From: JAFGBM01 sp964610155
Lineage (GTDB): Bacteria; Actinomycetota; Actinomycetes; Actinomycetales; Demequinaceae
Direction: 5' to 3'
Assembly (NCBI GenBank): GCA_964610155.1
Contig: CAZSUY010000001.1
Span: 1 to 64,000, forward strand
Length of the DNA stretch: 64,000 bases
Part shown: positions 6,632-15,658 of the stretch, in pieces
Position numbering within the stretch: the stretch's first letter is position 1
Layout: each line of letters begins with the position of its first letter
Position numbers and translations under genes: made by a program
Notes under the pieces: generated by a model
The model's input: only the letters and a program-made list of their open reading frames with translations
What the model was told of the DNA's origin: nothing
The model's database searches: none

Positions 6632-9409
6632 ATGGCCAAGGCACTCTCTCTTCAGGCGATTCATACCAACGCTTCGAGCTTCGCGCGGGATTGGCGCGAC
6701 GCCGAGGGGTATGAGCGCGGCGAAGCGCAGACTTTTGTGCGTGACTTGCTGGCCGTCTTCGGCGTCACATCGAGTCGAGCCGCGGTATACGAAATGCGCG
6801 CTCGGCGTTCGTCAACGGCGCAGCAGGGTTTCATTGATGCGCTCGTGCCGGGTCTGGCAGTGATCGAGATGAAGTCTGCGGGAAGGGACTTGGACGCCGC
6901 CGAGCGTCAGGCTCTCGACTATCTCGACTCGCTTTCAGATGCCGAGATGCCCAGGTACGTGCTTACGTCGAACTTCAAGCGTTTTCGTCTGCTCGATCTA
7001 ATTGAGCCGGACACCGGCACGTTCGAATTCTCGCTCGAAGAGCTTCCTGCGCAGTCGGACCGGTTGGCGTTCTTCGCGGGTTACGGGCTGCGCAAGTTCG
7101 GGTCGGCTTCCCAGGAGAAGGCGTCCATCAAGGCTGCCCAGCTCATGGGAAGTCTGTGGGAGCAATTGGAGGAGTCTGGATACACGGATCATGAGGCTTC
7201 GGTCTTCATGGTGCGAACCCTCTTTGCGCTATACGCCGACGACTCCGCCGTGTGGGAGCGGGACCTGTTCCTTGAGTTTCTCGAGACCCGCACAAGCGAT
7301 GACGGTGCAGACCTCGGCGCTCAACTGGCGGTCTTGTACCAGGCTATGTCAACGCCGATCGACGAGCGCTTCGCAAACCTTGACGACCTCGCAAAGCGTT
7401 TCCCGTACGTCAACGGAGACCTCTTCACCGAGCAGTTGAGCATTGCTGCGTTCAGCAAGTCGATGCGAGACACGCTGCTGGACTGTTGCGCGTTCAACTG
7501 GTCCGAGATTTCGCCTGCCATTTTCGGTTCTCTGTTTCAGGCCGTCAAGGATGCGGCTGCCCGACATGACCTCGGTGAGCATTACACGACCGAGACCAAC
7601 ATCCTCAAGGTCATCCGACCAATGTTCCTTGACGACCTGCGCCAACGCTATGAGGAGTCCTTCAGCGACACTGCACGGCTCCGCGCACTCCGTCGTGACA
7701 TGGGCAAGATGCGATTCCTCGATCCCGCCGCAGGTTGTGGCAACTTCCTCGTGATCTCCTACCGGGAGATGCGGAGGCTTGATCTTGAGATTCTCGTGCG
7801 CCTCCAGGAGTTGGGTTCACGGGGTTCAGAAATCACCCTCATGTTCGACGCTGACGATCTTCCGGTTCGGCTTGAGCACTTCCACGGCATCGAGATAGAA
7901 GAGTGGCCCGCGCAAATCGCGCGAACGGCGTTGCACCTCGCGGAACACCAAGCCAACCAAGCGATGGAACTCGCGCTCGGCCAAGGTCCCGAAACGTTGC
8001 CGCTTAACAAGTTCGACACGATGTATGTCGGCAACGCAATCACGACTGATTGGTGGTCCGTGGTCGAGCCTTCGAAGCATTTATACGTGTTGGGCAATCC
8101 GCCGTTCCTCGGCCACGCGATGCGGACGCCTGAGCAGGCGGCGGAACTGCGATACGTGTGGAACAGGAACGACGTCGGACGCCTCGACTACGTAACGGCG
8201 TGGTATGCCAAGGCGATTCAATTGTTCGCGCGGCCGGATTTCGCTGGGGAGTTCGCCTTTGTCTCGACCAACTCAATCACGCAAGGTGAGCCGGTTCCGG
8301 CGCTGTTCGGGCCAATCTTCGCGGCCGGTTGGCGCGTCAAGTTCGCGCACCGAACCTTCGGGTGGAGTTCTGAGGCGCCCGGGGCCGCCGCCGTGCATTG
8401 CGTGATTGTGGGGTTTGACCAGCACCCGCGTCGGCCTGCCGCGCTGTATGACTACGACCAGCCGAAGGGCGAGCCGCGACGCGTCGAGGTGCTCAACCGC
8501 ATCAATGGGTACTTGGCGGACGGAGAGATCGTCTTCGTCGAACAGCGCCGCCAGACCTTGTCTCCAAGTCTCCCTCCGTTGGCGTTCGGCAATGTGCCGC
8601 GAGACGGGGGCAACTTGATCGTTGAGGCCGACGAAAGGGCGCTCTTCGAGTCGGATCAGGTGGCGGAGAAGTACTTGCGAGAGTTCGTCGGTGCTCGCGA
8701 ACTGATCGACGGTACGAAGCGCTCGTGCCTTTGGCTTGTCGCTCTTGATCCCTCAGACATCGCTCACTCTCCTCTTCTCCGCGATCGCATCGATGCGACC
8801 CGTGCTTGGCGTCTCTCGAGGAGTGCACAGCAAGTCCTCGACGCTGCCGCCACGCCGCACTTGTTCTGGCACCGGCCACACAGGGACGTTCCGCACCTTG
8901 TGGTTCCCAGGGTCTCCAGTGAACTTCGGCAATTCATCCCGTGCGGTCTCGTTCCGGGCGAGACGATCGTTAGTGACGGCGCATTCACATGCGAGGATCC
9001 CGAGGGATTTGCCTTCGGCGTTGTCTCATCTTCCGCATTCATCACCTGGCAACGAGCGGTGGGCGGTCGCTTGAAGTCTGACCTCCGTGTGTCGAATACG
9101 CTCACGTGGAACACTTTCCCGCTGCCAGGTTCGAATGCCGAACAGCGCGAAGCGATCATCGCCGGTGGCATCGGCGTACTTGACGCCCGTGCGCGCCACC
9201 CTGATCGATCACTGGCCGATCATTACAATCCTCGCGCGATGGACCCGAGGCTACTGGCCGCCCACAAGGCCCTTGACCGCTCCGTTGACGGAGTCTTTGG
9301 GTTGAGCGGCAAGGTCGATGAAGACGCGAGACTCCGCGCCATGTTCGCGTCCTACGTGGGTTTGATCGGCGGCAATCAGTTGCAGTTGCATGGTCGTCTG
9401 CGTCGCTGA
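6632..9409 (+). CDS. MmeI-like fused restriction endonuclease-methyltransferase (type IIL)
   Basis: At 925 residues it matches the length of MmeI. The N-terminal nuclease has D69-x9-E79-x-K81 (FIDALVPGLAVIEMKS), the same spacing as MmeI's D70/E80/K82. A helical linker follows, then an amino-methyltransferase domain with SAM motif I (DPAAGCGNF, about residue 365) and catalytic motif IV (GNPPF, about 488), then a C-terminal target-recognition region. Family members cut about 20 bp from their site and methylate adenine on one strand, so one protein gives both restriction and self-protection. The start has a leaderless promoter: TAGCCT, six bases, ATG. No separate modification gene is present or needed. 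Confidence 0.88.
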   Translation: MAKALSLQAIHTNASSFARDWRDAEGYERGEAQTFVRDLLAVFGVTSSRAAVYEMRARRSSTAQQGFIDALVPGLAVIEMKSAGRDLDAAERQALDYLDSLSDAEMPRYVLTSNFKRFRLLDLIEPDTGTFEFSLEELPAQSDRLAFFAGYGLRKFGSASQEKASIKAAQLMGSLWEQLEESGYTDHEASVFMVRTLFALYADDSAVWERDLFLEFLETRTSDDGADLGAQLAVLYQAMSTPIDERFANLDDLAKRFPYVNGDLFTEQLSIAAFSKSMRDTLLDCCAFNWSEISPAIFGSLFQAVKDAAARHDLGEHYTTETNILKVIRPMFLDDLRQRYEESFSDTARLRALRRDMGKMRFLDPAAGCGNFLVISYREMRRLDLEILVRLQELGSRGSEITLMFDADDLPVRLEHFHGIEIEEWPAQIARTALHLAEHQANQAMELALGQGPETLPLNKFDTMYVGNAITTDWWSVVEPSKHLYVLGNPPFLGHAMRTPEQAAELRYVWNRNDVGRLDYVTAWYAKAIQLFARPDFAGEFAFVSTNSITQGEPVPALFGPIFAAGWRVKFAHRTFGWSSEAPGAAAVHCVIVGFDQHPRRPAALYDYDQPKGEPRRVEVLNRINGYLADGEIVFVEQRRQTLSPSLPPLAFGNVPRDGGNLIVEADERALFESDQVAEKYLREFVGARELIDGTKRSCLWLVALDPSDIAHSPLLRDRIDATRAWRLSRSAQQVLDAAATPHLFWHRPHRDVPHLVVPRVSSELRQFIPCGLVPGETIVSDGAFTCEDPEGFAFGVVSSSAFITWQRAVGGRLKSDLRVSNTLTWNTFPLPGSNAEQREAIIAGGIGVLDARARHPDRSLADHYNPRAMDPRLLAAHKALDRSVDGVFGLSGKVDEDARLRAMFASYVGLIGGNQLQLHGRLRR

Positions 9410-9632
9410 CACGCGGCGCCGTGGGCACAACGGGCGAAGCCGCGCGTGGCGCGGAGCGCCGCGCACTTCACTTGAAGCAGCAACACAACTCGTATACAAC
9501 ACGGGGCAATCAGCGGATAGTGCGGCGCAACCAATGTCGGCAACCCCACTTGCTGGTAACACGTCGTGTTGCAGAACGTCGAGTTGTCGGAGGATTTCTG
9601 GTTGAGGACCATGCGCTGGATAGTCTGGGTGA

Positions 9633-10028
9633 ATGACTGAGGATCGGTGGCGCCCTCCAACTGCTGCTGAACTCGCCTTGATCGAACAGTGGGTAGGGGA
9701 GTGGAACACCCAGTTGGGGGATGGTGCGATCGTCAACAGCGACTTGGCGGTTCGCTCAAGTTGCCAATGTGGGGTCTGTCCAAGCTTCTCTGCAAGACCC
9801 CTATCGGTCGATCCCGCCCATTCGAACACGCGTCCTCTTGCGGTTGAGGCTGACGCTCGTCGAATAGAAGGGGAGGCCCCTGTGGGAGGTCTAGTTGTAT
9901 TCAAACTTGACCATGACGAGGTGGACTTCGAGATCTATCTGTATGACAAGGTGCCCACAACACTGGAAGATCTGGTATTCGACTTCTGGAGCAGTCCTAG
10001 TCGAGGCCGACCCGAGAAACCCGACTAG
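9633..10028 (+). CDS. Hypothetical protein in island
   Basis: A 131-residue acidic protein (MTEDRWRPPTAAELALIEQW...). I do not recognise a family. The segment GGLVVFKLDHDEVDFEIYLYD suggests a small alpha/beta fold, and there is one CQCGVC motif near residue 45. The start is supported by TAGTCT at 9621-9626, exactly six bases before the ATG, the leaderless pattern used throughout the window. It lies about 220 bp after the restriction-modification gene, separated by G+C-rich inverted repeats around 9430-9470. Confidence 0.55.
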   Translation: MTEDRWRPPTAAELALIEQWVGEWNTQLGDGAIVNSDLAVRSSCQCGVCPSFSARPLSVDPAHSNTRPLAVEADARRIEGEAPVGGLVVFKLDHDEVDFEIYLYDKVPTTLEDLVFDFWSSPSRGRPEKPD

Positions 10029-10317
10029 TTAAACGCCGACAATGCGCACATCGATAAGGCCTCATGAAGAGATCATTCGACTTGAGTGAAGCAACGGCAC
10101 GATGCGGACAGATGTATGCAACCCGGGCGGCACATACCCATGAGTCGCCCTTCTGCTTCATCAACTCGTCGCCTAGTTCAAGAGACTGTTGCCCAGTGAG
10201 CCCTGTCCACGGTGATCTCCCCCGCATACGGCCTACATCGGCAAAAGGGGCAAATGGGTCGAGAGGAAATGAGATCAAGGACTGCGAGGTTCGAAGAAGC
10301 CACGATAGTGTCAATAC

Positions 10318-10980
10318 GTGGGGAGTAATGCCGCAGCAAGCCAGGTTCTCATTGTCGTAGATGGGGCCAATAATGGATCTGCATTTGATGTATGGGCAAA
10401 CCTCGTATTGCCAGGATTTCTTGGAACGGTGACTCTGGTCGTCGCAATTGCGTCGTGGCGGGTAGCACGTGCATCCCACAGACTGGCGGAATCAATAGTC
10501 GCAGACAGAAGCGCGAAGGAAAAAGAGAATCTTCGACTTTCACTCACTGAGAAGGTGCATACCTGGAGCGCAACGAGGTGGAATGCTGCAAGGCCAAAAG
10601 TCGAAGAATCGGCAAGACGAAGCGCCGAACTCAGTAGTCTTTCGGTCGCCCTATGCGAATCTGGGATACCTGGAAGCCAAGAATTGCAGGATTTCCTGTG
10701 GACCTTGGACAAGGTCAAGGTTCCTAGTTCAGCGGACCCCATTCAGTACGATTTTGTGTTGGCCGCTGTGGGAGGGAGATTCGCCCGGCTCACAGAGTTG
10801 GCAGTTCTCATGTGGCATAGGGATCCAGAGAACCTGGAAGCGTTCACGAAAAAGTTGGAAGAGACTATTGAGAAGTTGGTTGAGGATTCAATAACGTATG
10901 CGGCATCTCAGGCGGAGGGCTTCAGGAAGCTCATCAAAGACGAGGAAGGAGAGAAGAGTCGACAGGATCCAAAAGAGTAG
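10318..10980 (+). CDS. Hypothetical single-pass membrane protein with coiled-coil tail
   Basis: 220 residues from GTG 10318, which is preceded by TAGTGT (10306-10311) at the six-base leaderless spacing. One membrane span (ANLVLPGFLGTVTLVVAIAS, about residues 27-46) is followed by a long charged helical region with two probable coiled coils (RLAESIVADRSAKEKENL and ENLEAFTKKLEETIEKL). No catalytic motif is seen. The coding sequence is clearly less G+C-rich than the chromosomal backbone, in keeping with acquisition. The 289 bp upstream hold no convincing gene. Confidence 0.55.
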   Translation: MGSNAAASQVLIVVDGANNGSAFDVWANLVLPGFLGTVTLVVAIASWRVARASHRLAESIVADRSAKEKENLRLSLTEKVHTWSATRWNAARPKVEESARRSAELSSLSVALCESGIPGSQELQDFLWTLDKVKVPSSADPIQYDFVLAAVGGRFARLTELAVLMWHRDPENLEAFTKKLEETIEKLVEDSITYAASQAEGFRKLIKDEEGEKSRQDPKE

Positions 10981-11154
10981 GCAATCGTGAGGGCTTCTTG
11001 ATCTGACAACTGAATCTGGCAAAACTCGGCACGATGAAGTATCGATTAGGCGTGGTCTCAGATCCGTTTCACGCGACCCCACTTCGATCTGGCGCCCTCA
11101 GCCCCGCATCTACTCGCCAATACACCCCCTTACGTTGCCCGCTACGCTCGCCCC

Positions 11155-11793
11155 ATGACACCGTTCGAAGTGCAAGGCTTGATCGAATCCCTTGACGTGA
11201 AGATACGCGACGAGTTGCCGTTGCTCGAAGCTGCTGCGGAAAACGTTCGAGTTCTGCAGGGCGCTGAGACTGAGCCCCTTCGGTGGTATGCCGACGCGAT
11301 GTTCCTCGTGCTCCAAGTTGATTTCGACATGATGGTCAACCTGCGGACTCTCATCGCCTACCCCGCCATGCGCGTCGCGACTGAGCGAGAGCTCGCGCTG
11401 CACCTTTGCGAGGCCGAATCGGCGGTTGGTCCGGTACTGAACGGCCTCGCGCGGACGTTGCGCGCCGGGGGCACGAAGTCCGCAAGGAACTTCGATCGTT
11501 CGGGCGTGGATGCCGCCATGGCGACCTTCAGGGACGCGCTCAAGTCGATGCGCGCCGACACAGAGTTCATGAAGACGATGACAACCGTTAGGAATACGAC
11601 GGCGGCGCATCTTTGGGGAAAGGAAGGCGGGCGACTCAACGGTTCGTCGCAGTGGGTGCTTTCGCGGAAGGGCAAGGCGTCGTCAGTCGACGATGTCTTC
11701 AAGAGCACTTTCGTCACCTATGGCCTCAGCACGCTTGAGGCACTTCATGCGCTCTCCGCAGGCCTGCAATCCTCGTTCTCAGCGGCCGCATAG
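11155..11793 (+). CDS. All-helical protein with HEPN-like R-N-x4-H motif
   Basis: 212 residues, predicted almost entirely helical. Near the end of a long helix it has VRNTTAAHLW, that is R146-N-x4-H152, the pattern of the HEPN ribonuclease active site. HEPN proteins are common as toxins or abortive-infection effectors, but the motif alone is weak evidence and no nucleotidyltransferase antitoxin is adjacent. The ATG is preceded by TACGCT (11143-11148) at six bases, so the message is probably leaderless. Its place in an island beside a restriction-modification enzyme is compatible with a defence role, which remains inference. Confidence 0.55.
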   Translation: MTPFEVQGLIESLDVKIRDELPLLEAAAENVRVLQGAETEPLRWYADAMFLVLQVDFDMMVNLRTLIAYPAMRVATERELALHLCEAESAVGPVLNGLARTLRAGGTKSARNFDRSGVDAAMATFRDALKSMRADTEFMKTMTTVRNTTAAHLWGKEGGRLNGSSQWVLSRKGKASSVDDVFKSTFVTYGLSTLEALHALSAGLQSSFSAAA

Positions 11794-11906
11794 TCCCGGG
11801 CGAGAAATGCAGTGGGAGTCAGCACGTACGCCGCCAACCCGACTAGTTGCCAATGCACCCCCTCGGTTCGTTCGGAGCGAGCCACCACCAATCGCTAGGG
11901 TTGAGC

Positions 11907-12629
11907 ATGGGCAATTCTGAGAGCAGGAGCAGCGACCCGCCAAGAGACAATAGGGCTCTCACCGCGGCTGAGTTTGTAATGGCGACAACACCCTTCGCTG
12001 GCGGCGGAGCCGTTTTGGTGAATCGGATACGGCTGGCTCGCTTGCAGAGATTTTTGGAGGACAAGCTCGAACTGATCGAGGCCACTATGGCAAAACTACA
12101 AGCGAGGCTCGGGGAGGACGAGTTAGCGAAGCGTCTCGATACAGATGAGTACATAGCCGCGGCAGCTCGCACGTGGGACGCAATGTGTAAGGAACCCAAT
12201 CCCGATCGTCTCGATCAGTTGCGTAACGCGCTAGTGAATGGATACATACTCGAGCGTTCAGTTCGCGATAGGCGCCGGTTCTTGGACCTTGTTGAACGGC
12301 TTGATCCGGACGACATTTCCGGGCTTGCTTCATTGGTCAAAGTTGAGAAGAATCACGAGGATGTGATCCGCGGCGCTGATCGTATTGTCGCCGATGCAGT
12401 GGGTATCGAGCAGGGCGATCACCGCTCTTTCGTTGTTCTGCGTCATCTTGTTGCGGAAGGGCTGCTCAGCGAGCACCATGAGGAACGTGTCGAAGCGCTA
12501 AATGTGAGTGTCCCGAAGGTCACGACTAATCTGCCTCGGCCGCAAGGAGTTCAACGCATCTATCAGTACACCATTCCTCAGATCGCTCGCGACTTCCTTG
12601 CACAATTGTCTGATCCGGAGTTTGACTAG
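11907..12629 (+). CDS. Hypothetical protein with C-terminal winged-helix-like region
   Basis: 240 residues from ATG 11907 (TAGGGT at 11896-11901 lies five bases upstream). A Gly/Ala segment (FVMATTPFAGGGAVLVNRIR) near residues 18-37 could be an amphipathic or membrane-contacting helix. A long helical coiled-coil-like region follows (LQRFLEDKLELIEATMAKLQ). The last 80 residues (VLRHLVAEGLLSEHHEE... and YQYTIPQIARDFLAQL) look like a small winged-helix fold. I cannot assign a family. It ends the run of four rightward cargo genes. Confidence 0.5.
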   Translation: MGNSESRSSDPPRDNRALTAAEFVMATTPFAGGGAVLVNRIRLARLQRFLEDKLELIEATMAKLQARLGEDELAKRLDTDEYIAAAARTWDAMCKEPNPDRLDQLRNALVNGYILERSVRDRRRFLDLVERLDPDDISGLASLVKVEKNHEDVIRGADRIVADAVGIEQGDHRSFVVLRHLVAEGLLSEHHEERVEALNVSVPKVTTNLPRPQGVQRIYQYTIPQIARDFLAQLSDPEFD

Positions 12630-13166
12630 GCGCACTTGACTTGAACTAGCAATATAACTCGGGAGTCTCCTGCGAGACCTTGAATCCCCATCCGGGTGAC
12701 CATCTTCTTGGCGCTAAGGCGTGTCGTCGCGCATGGGTGCCCCTTGAGGGTGGAGAGGGGGCATCGTAGCCTGGCTCGGGCGGGGGCCACTCGGCCCCCC
12801 GGCAGGGCCTGGAGTGGTGCTCTGGAGGCTCGACGGTCAAGGGGTGGGCCCCGTGGGTTACGTCGCGCCGGACGGTGCCGGAGTTGCGTCGGCGGAGAGC
12901 CGACGGCCTCCCGCCGACGCAAGCTGGCAGGGCCAGCGGGTGCCCGATCGGACACTCAGGGAGGGGATAGATTAGCGCCAAGTCGGCAAACCGACCTAGG
13001 TCGCTCCCCTACGGCGTGAAGGTCTCATTCGACGCGCTTGCGTTCGCGGGGGCCTAGCACTTCTCACCTGGAGAGTCTGGTCAGGGTTTCGGATGGCAGC
13101 AGACGTAAACCGTGGATAGAACCGCGAGACTCGTCCCAGCCCGGAAGCGATAGAAGGTCTCCTTGT
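12630..13166. other. Gene-free, G+C-rich structured stretch
   Basis: No credible gene is seen in these 537 bp. The middle (about 12720-13000) is far richer in G+C than the genes on either side and rich in inverted repeats. These are a perfect 12-bp stem 12884-12895/12911-12922 (TTGCGTCGGCGG arm, 15-nt loop), a run GGGGGCCACTCGGCCCCC around 12784, and a small GTCGG-CAAA-CCGAC hairpin at 12982-12995. It separates the cargo genes from the recombinase operon and could hold a structured RNA or an element end. Confidence 0.45.
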
Positions 13167-13577
13167 TCATCCGGAAGTTCGGCGTGAACGCCCGACTATG
13201 GACGTGACATTCTGTGAAGCTTCCAGTTCTTGCCGAAGCTCGATGTTTTCAATCGTGAGGCGTCGAATCTGCTCTGCATAGGTAGCAAGTTGGTGCTCCA
13301 TATCCTTGCGGGTGCGAGTGGCCAACGTGATCGTATTCCGCAAGTCCCCAATCACTGCGTCTCGTGGCCGACCCTTCAACTGTGCACCGTTCGATGCGCG
13401 CTCTGCGTTGAGTTCCACGATGAGTTCCGGGAACTTCGCGTAGAGGGTGGGGCGTTTTAATCCGAGTCTCTTGGCTAACGCCGATGCGGTAGGCGTTAGT
13501 CCTGCCTTGCGCGACTCTTCTGTGAGTTCCTGTAGCGCGGTTCGCGCAGTCTCTATTGACAGGTCACGAGTGGTCAC
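13167..13577 (-). CDS. TnpC/DUF6262-like accessory protein of the recombinase operon
   Basis: GTG at 13577 is chosen because AAGGAGG lies just upstream on the minus strand, the best Shine-Dalgarno in the operon; this gives 136 residues. An N-terminal helix-turn-helix (TPTASALAKRLGLKRPTLYA) is followed by a basic linker and a C-terminal coiled coil (YAEQIRRLTIENIELRQELE). This is the architecture of the TnpC/DUF6262 proteins encoded last in Tn554-type tnpABC operons, which aid orientation and frequency of transposition in Tn554. It overlaps the 3' end of the preceding recombinase gene by 14 nt, so the genes are translationally coupled. Confidence 0.7.
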   Translation of the reverse strand: MTTRDLSIETARTALQELTEESRKAGLTPTASALAKRLGLKRPTLYAKFPELIVELNAERASNGAQLKGRPRDAVIGDLRNTITLATRTRKDMEHQLATYAEQIRRLTIENIELRQELEASQNVTSIVGRSRRTSG

Positions 13578-15658
13578 TGTGATCCTCCTTTTCTCCTTCG
13601 AGAAGGCCAACTATGTGTTGCCGGCGCAGGCTGAGTTGCTCGGTCCAGTATGGGGTGACGGCGCCATCTGCAAGGTGTTTGTCGATTTCGGCGATGAGGG
13701 TCGCCCACTGCTCCCGATTGTCCTTCGTCAGGGCGACGTTGTTACACGACATCGGGTCGCAAGTGCCAAAGTCGGGAGATGAACTGTCTCGCCGTATGCA
13801 TTGCGCTCTGTTCGGATCGAAAACGCAAGTGACGAACGTGCCGGGGTATACGTGGGGGTCGTCGGTGTTGAGTAGGCGCAGCAACTGGCGGGGGCTCTCC
13901 GCGACAACTCCTGCGTATCTCGCGTGCTCCTTGAAGGACTGGAGGCGAACTGCAGCTTCTCCGGCCGCTGGCCCGGAGAGACCTTTGAGTTCGTGCTGCT
14001 CCGCAGCACCAAGTAGGTACTCCCCGCGTTCGAGGGCTTCTTCGCCCTCGATTTCGGGACGGAAGCCGGAATCCGACGTTCCTGCGTAGCCTTCGAACAT
14101 TTGGATACTCAGGTGACGGAACTGGATTGCCCCGGTGATCGAGCCGCCGGGTCGTCTGGCAATGAACCATGCGAGCGTCCGTCTGAATTGCCTGGTCGTG
14201 AGTCGCCATTCCCCAGTTGAGCCAATGGGAAATCCCTCGTCGGGACAGCGTTCAGCGCAGTACTCGCGGATCCAGTCGGCAAAACGGTTCAGTGCCACAT
14301 TTGTGTATGAGGTGGCATCGACCTTTGTGACGTGCCCGGTGGTAAGTCCAATCTTGGACGTTGCGAAGAGGAATTCCTGATCGGGTGGCAGGATTCGTTC
14401 AAGAATCTCAATCGCCTTGACTGCTGGCATCCCAATCACCCAACTTGCCGGAACTCCAGCAGGAGAAGATTCGCCCTTAAACGCGAGACTGGTGATCCTC
14501 CTGCGGGTCACTTCTCCGGTGGAGTCGGTCAACGATGATAAAGACGATCTGCGCAGATGCTTGATCTCGCTATCGCGCATCCCGCTGTAGAAAGCCACCA
14601 ACACGTAGCAGGCCGCCTTGAGCAATTCGACTAAATGGGGTGTTTCCCAGAAGGGGATCTTGGGTAACCAAGCTTCTCCGTCGATACATCCTTGAGGTTT
14701 GAGCCAAAGGTATGTGTCGTCGTCGATGCCGAGTTCGTCAACCGCTTGCTGGATCTGGGTGGTAGCAATCATGTTCACCACCGTCAGGGAGCATCCCGCC
14801 TCGCGTGCCAAGTGTTTTCGATTGAGATATCCCAGCCACTTGTCCCCGAAGGTCTTCCCTATAGCTGGCAATGGTCGGGCATCGTCCTTGTACCTGGCAA
14901 GGAGTCTTTGCAGGCATTCGACCCCTTCAGATGTGTTTCTTTGGCCAGTCAACCACCCCGGTGAACGATACCTTTGCTCCAGGAACTCATCACGAGCATT
15001 GAGCACATCTTGGGAGAAGTCCTCCACCCAGCGACTGGCCCACGTCACCAAAGGAATCAGAATCTGCTCCGGGATGCGGGCCGTCTTGTTCTCTCCTGTC
15101 GACCTTCGAGAGGGGGCGGCCCATCCCTCGATCCGTTGGGGGTCGAATCTCAGTCGATCGGTTTGCAGATCTGCACGATAGAGGTAGAAGAGACGTACCC
15201 CCGCAAGGCGTGCATGTCGGTATCCATCGCTTCCTCTCCGTTCGCTGGCGATCGCCATCTGGTACTTGTTGATGTCAGCGAGTTCGAGTTCATCGAGTCG
15301 CCCATAGGAGTTCTGATCTAGCCACCGGAGGAAGGACTTGACGTTGGCGAAGCGTGAGCAAACGCTCTTGGCGGTCAGTTGCCTTTCGCCATGGGGGGGG
15401 GTCGAGCGCAAGGAGTGCGAAGAAGAGTTCCTTCGCGACACCTTGATACGCATCTGGAAGGCTCGCGAAGTTGAGCGCCGCATTCTTCAGGTGCTCCTGG
15501 ACAAGTAGGGGTGCAAGGTTCCACACGTCATCTGAGTACTGAGATCTACTCCGGGTGTATGCATCGGCCCTGATGGGTCGGGTCCCGAAGATCGACGATG
15601 ACACCACCTTGTCTGCTTGCCAAGGCAGTCCGCGGACCCTTTGACTCAGAGGTCCCAT
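13564..15658 (-). pseudogene. TnpB-like tyrosine recombinase, frameshifted
   Basis: Two reading frames together make one recombinase. The 5' frame starts at ATG 15658, overlapping the upstream gene's stop by 13 nt, and runs through LNFASLPDAYQGVAKELF to about 15402. The 3' frame carries on with RFANVKSFLRWLDQN to the stop at 13564. They differ by one base at a run of nine G (15393-15401). Eight G would give an intact 697-residue protein. Catalytic-domain motifs are present: SGMRDSEI (Arg I), TTRQFRRT (box II) and RHLSIQMFEGYAG (His and Tyr). A C-terminal Cys cluster (TCVFD...QC...TCDPMSC) may bind zinc. Whether the shift is real, programmed or an assembly error cannot be told from one sequence. 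Confidence 0.75.

Noticed and set aside
10064..10360. 98-residue frame between the 9633 and 10318 genes
   Set aside because: Composition is not protein-like, it overlaps the well-supported GTG start at 10318, and there is no leaderless hexamer or ribosome binding site.
12646..12981. Minus-strand Pro/Arg-rich frame in the G+C-rich gap
   Set aside because: It is open because the DNA is G+C-rich; it has no start signal and no protein-like pattern, and hairpins explain the region better.
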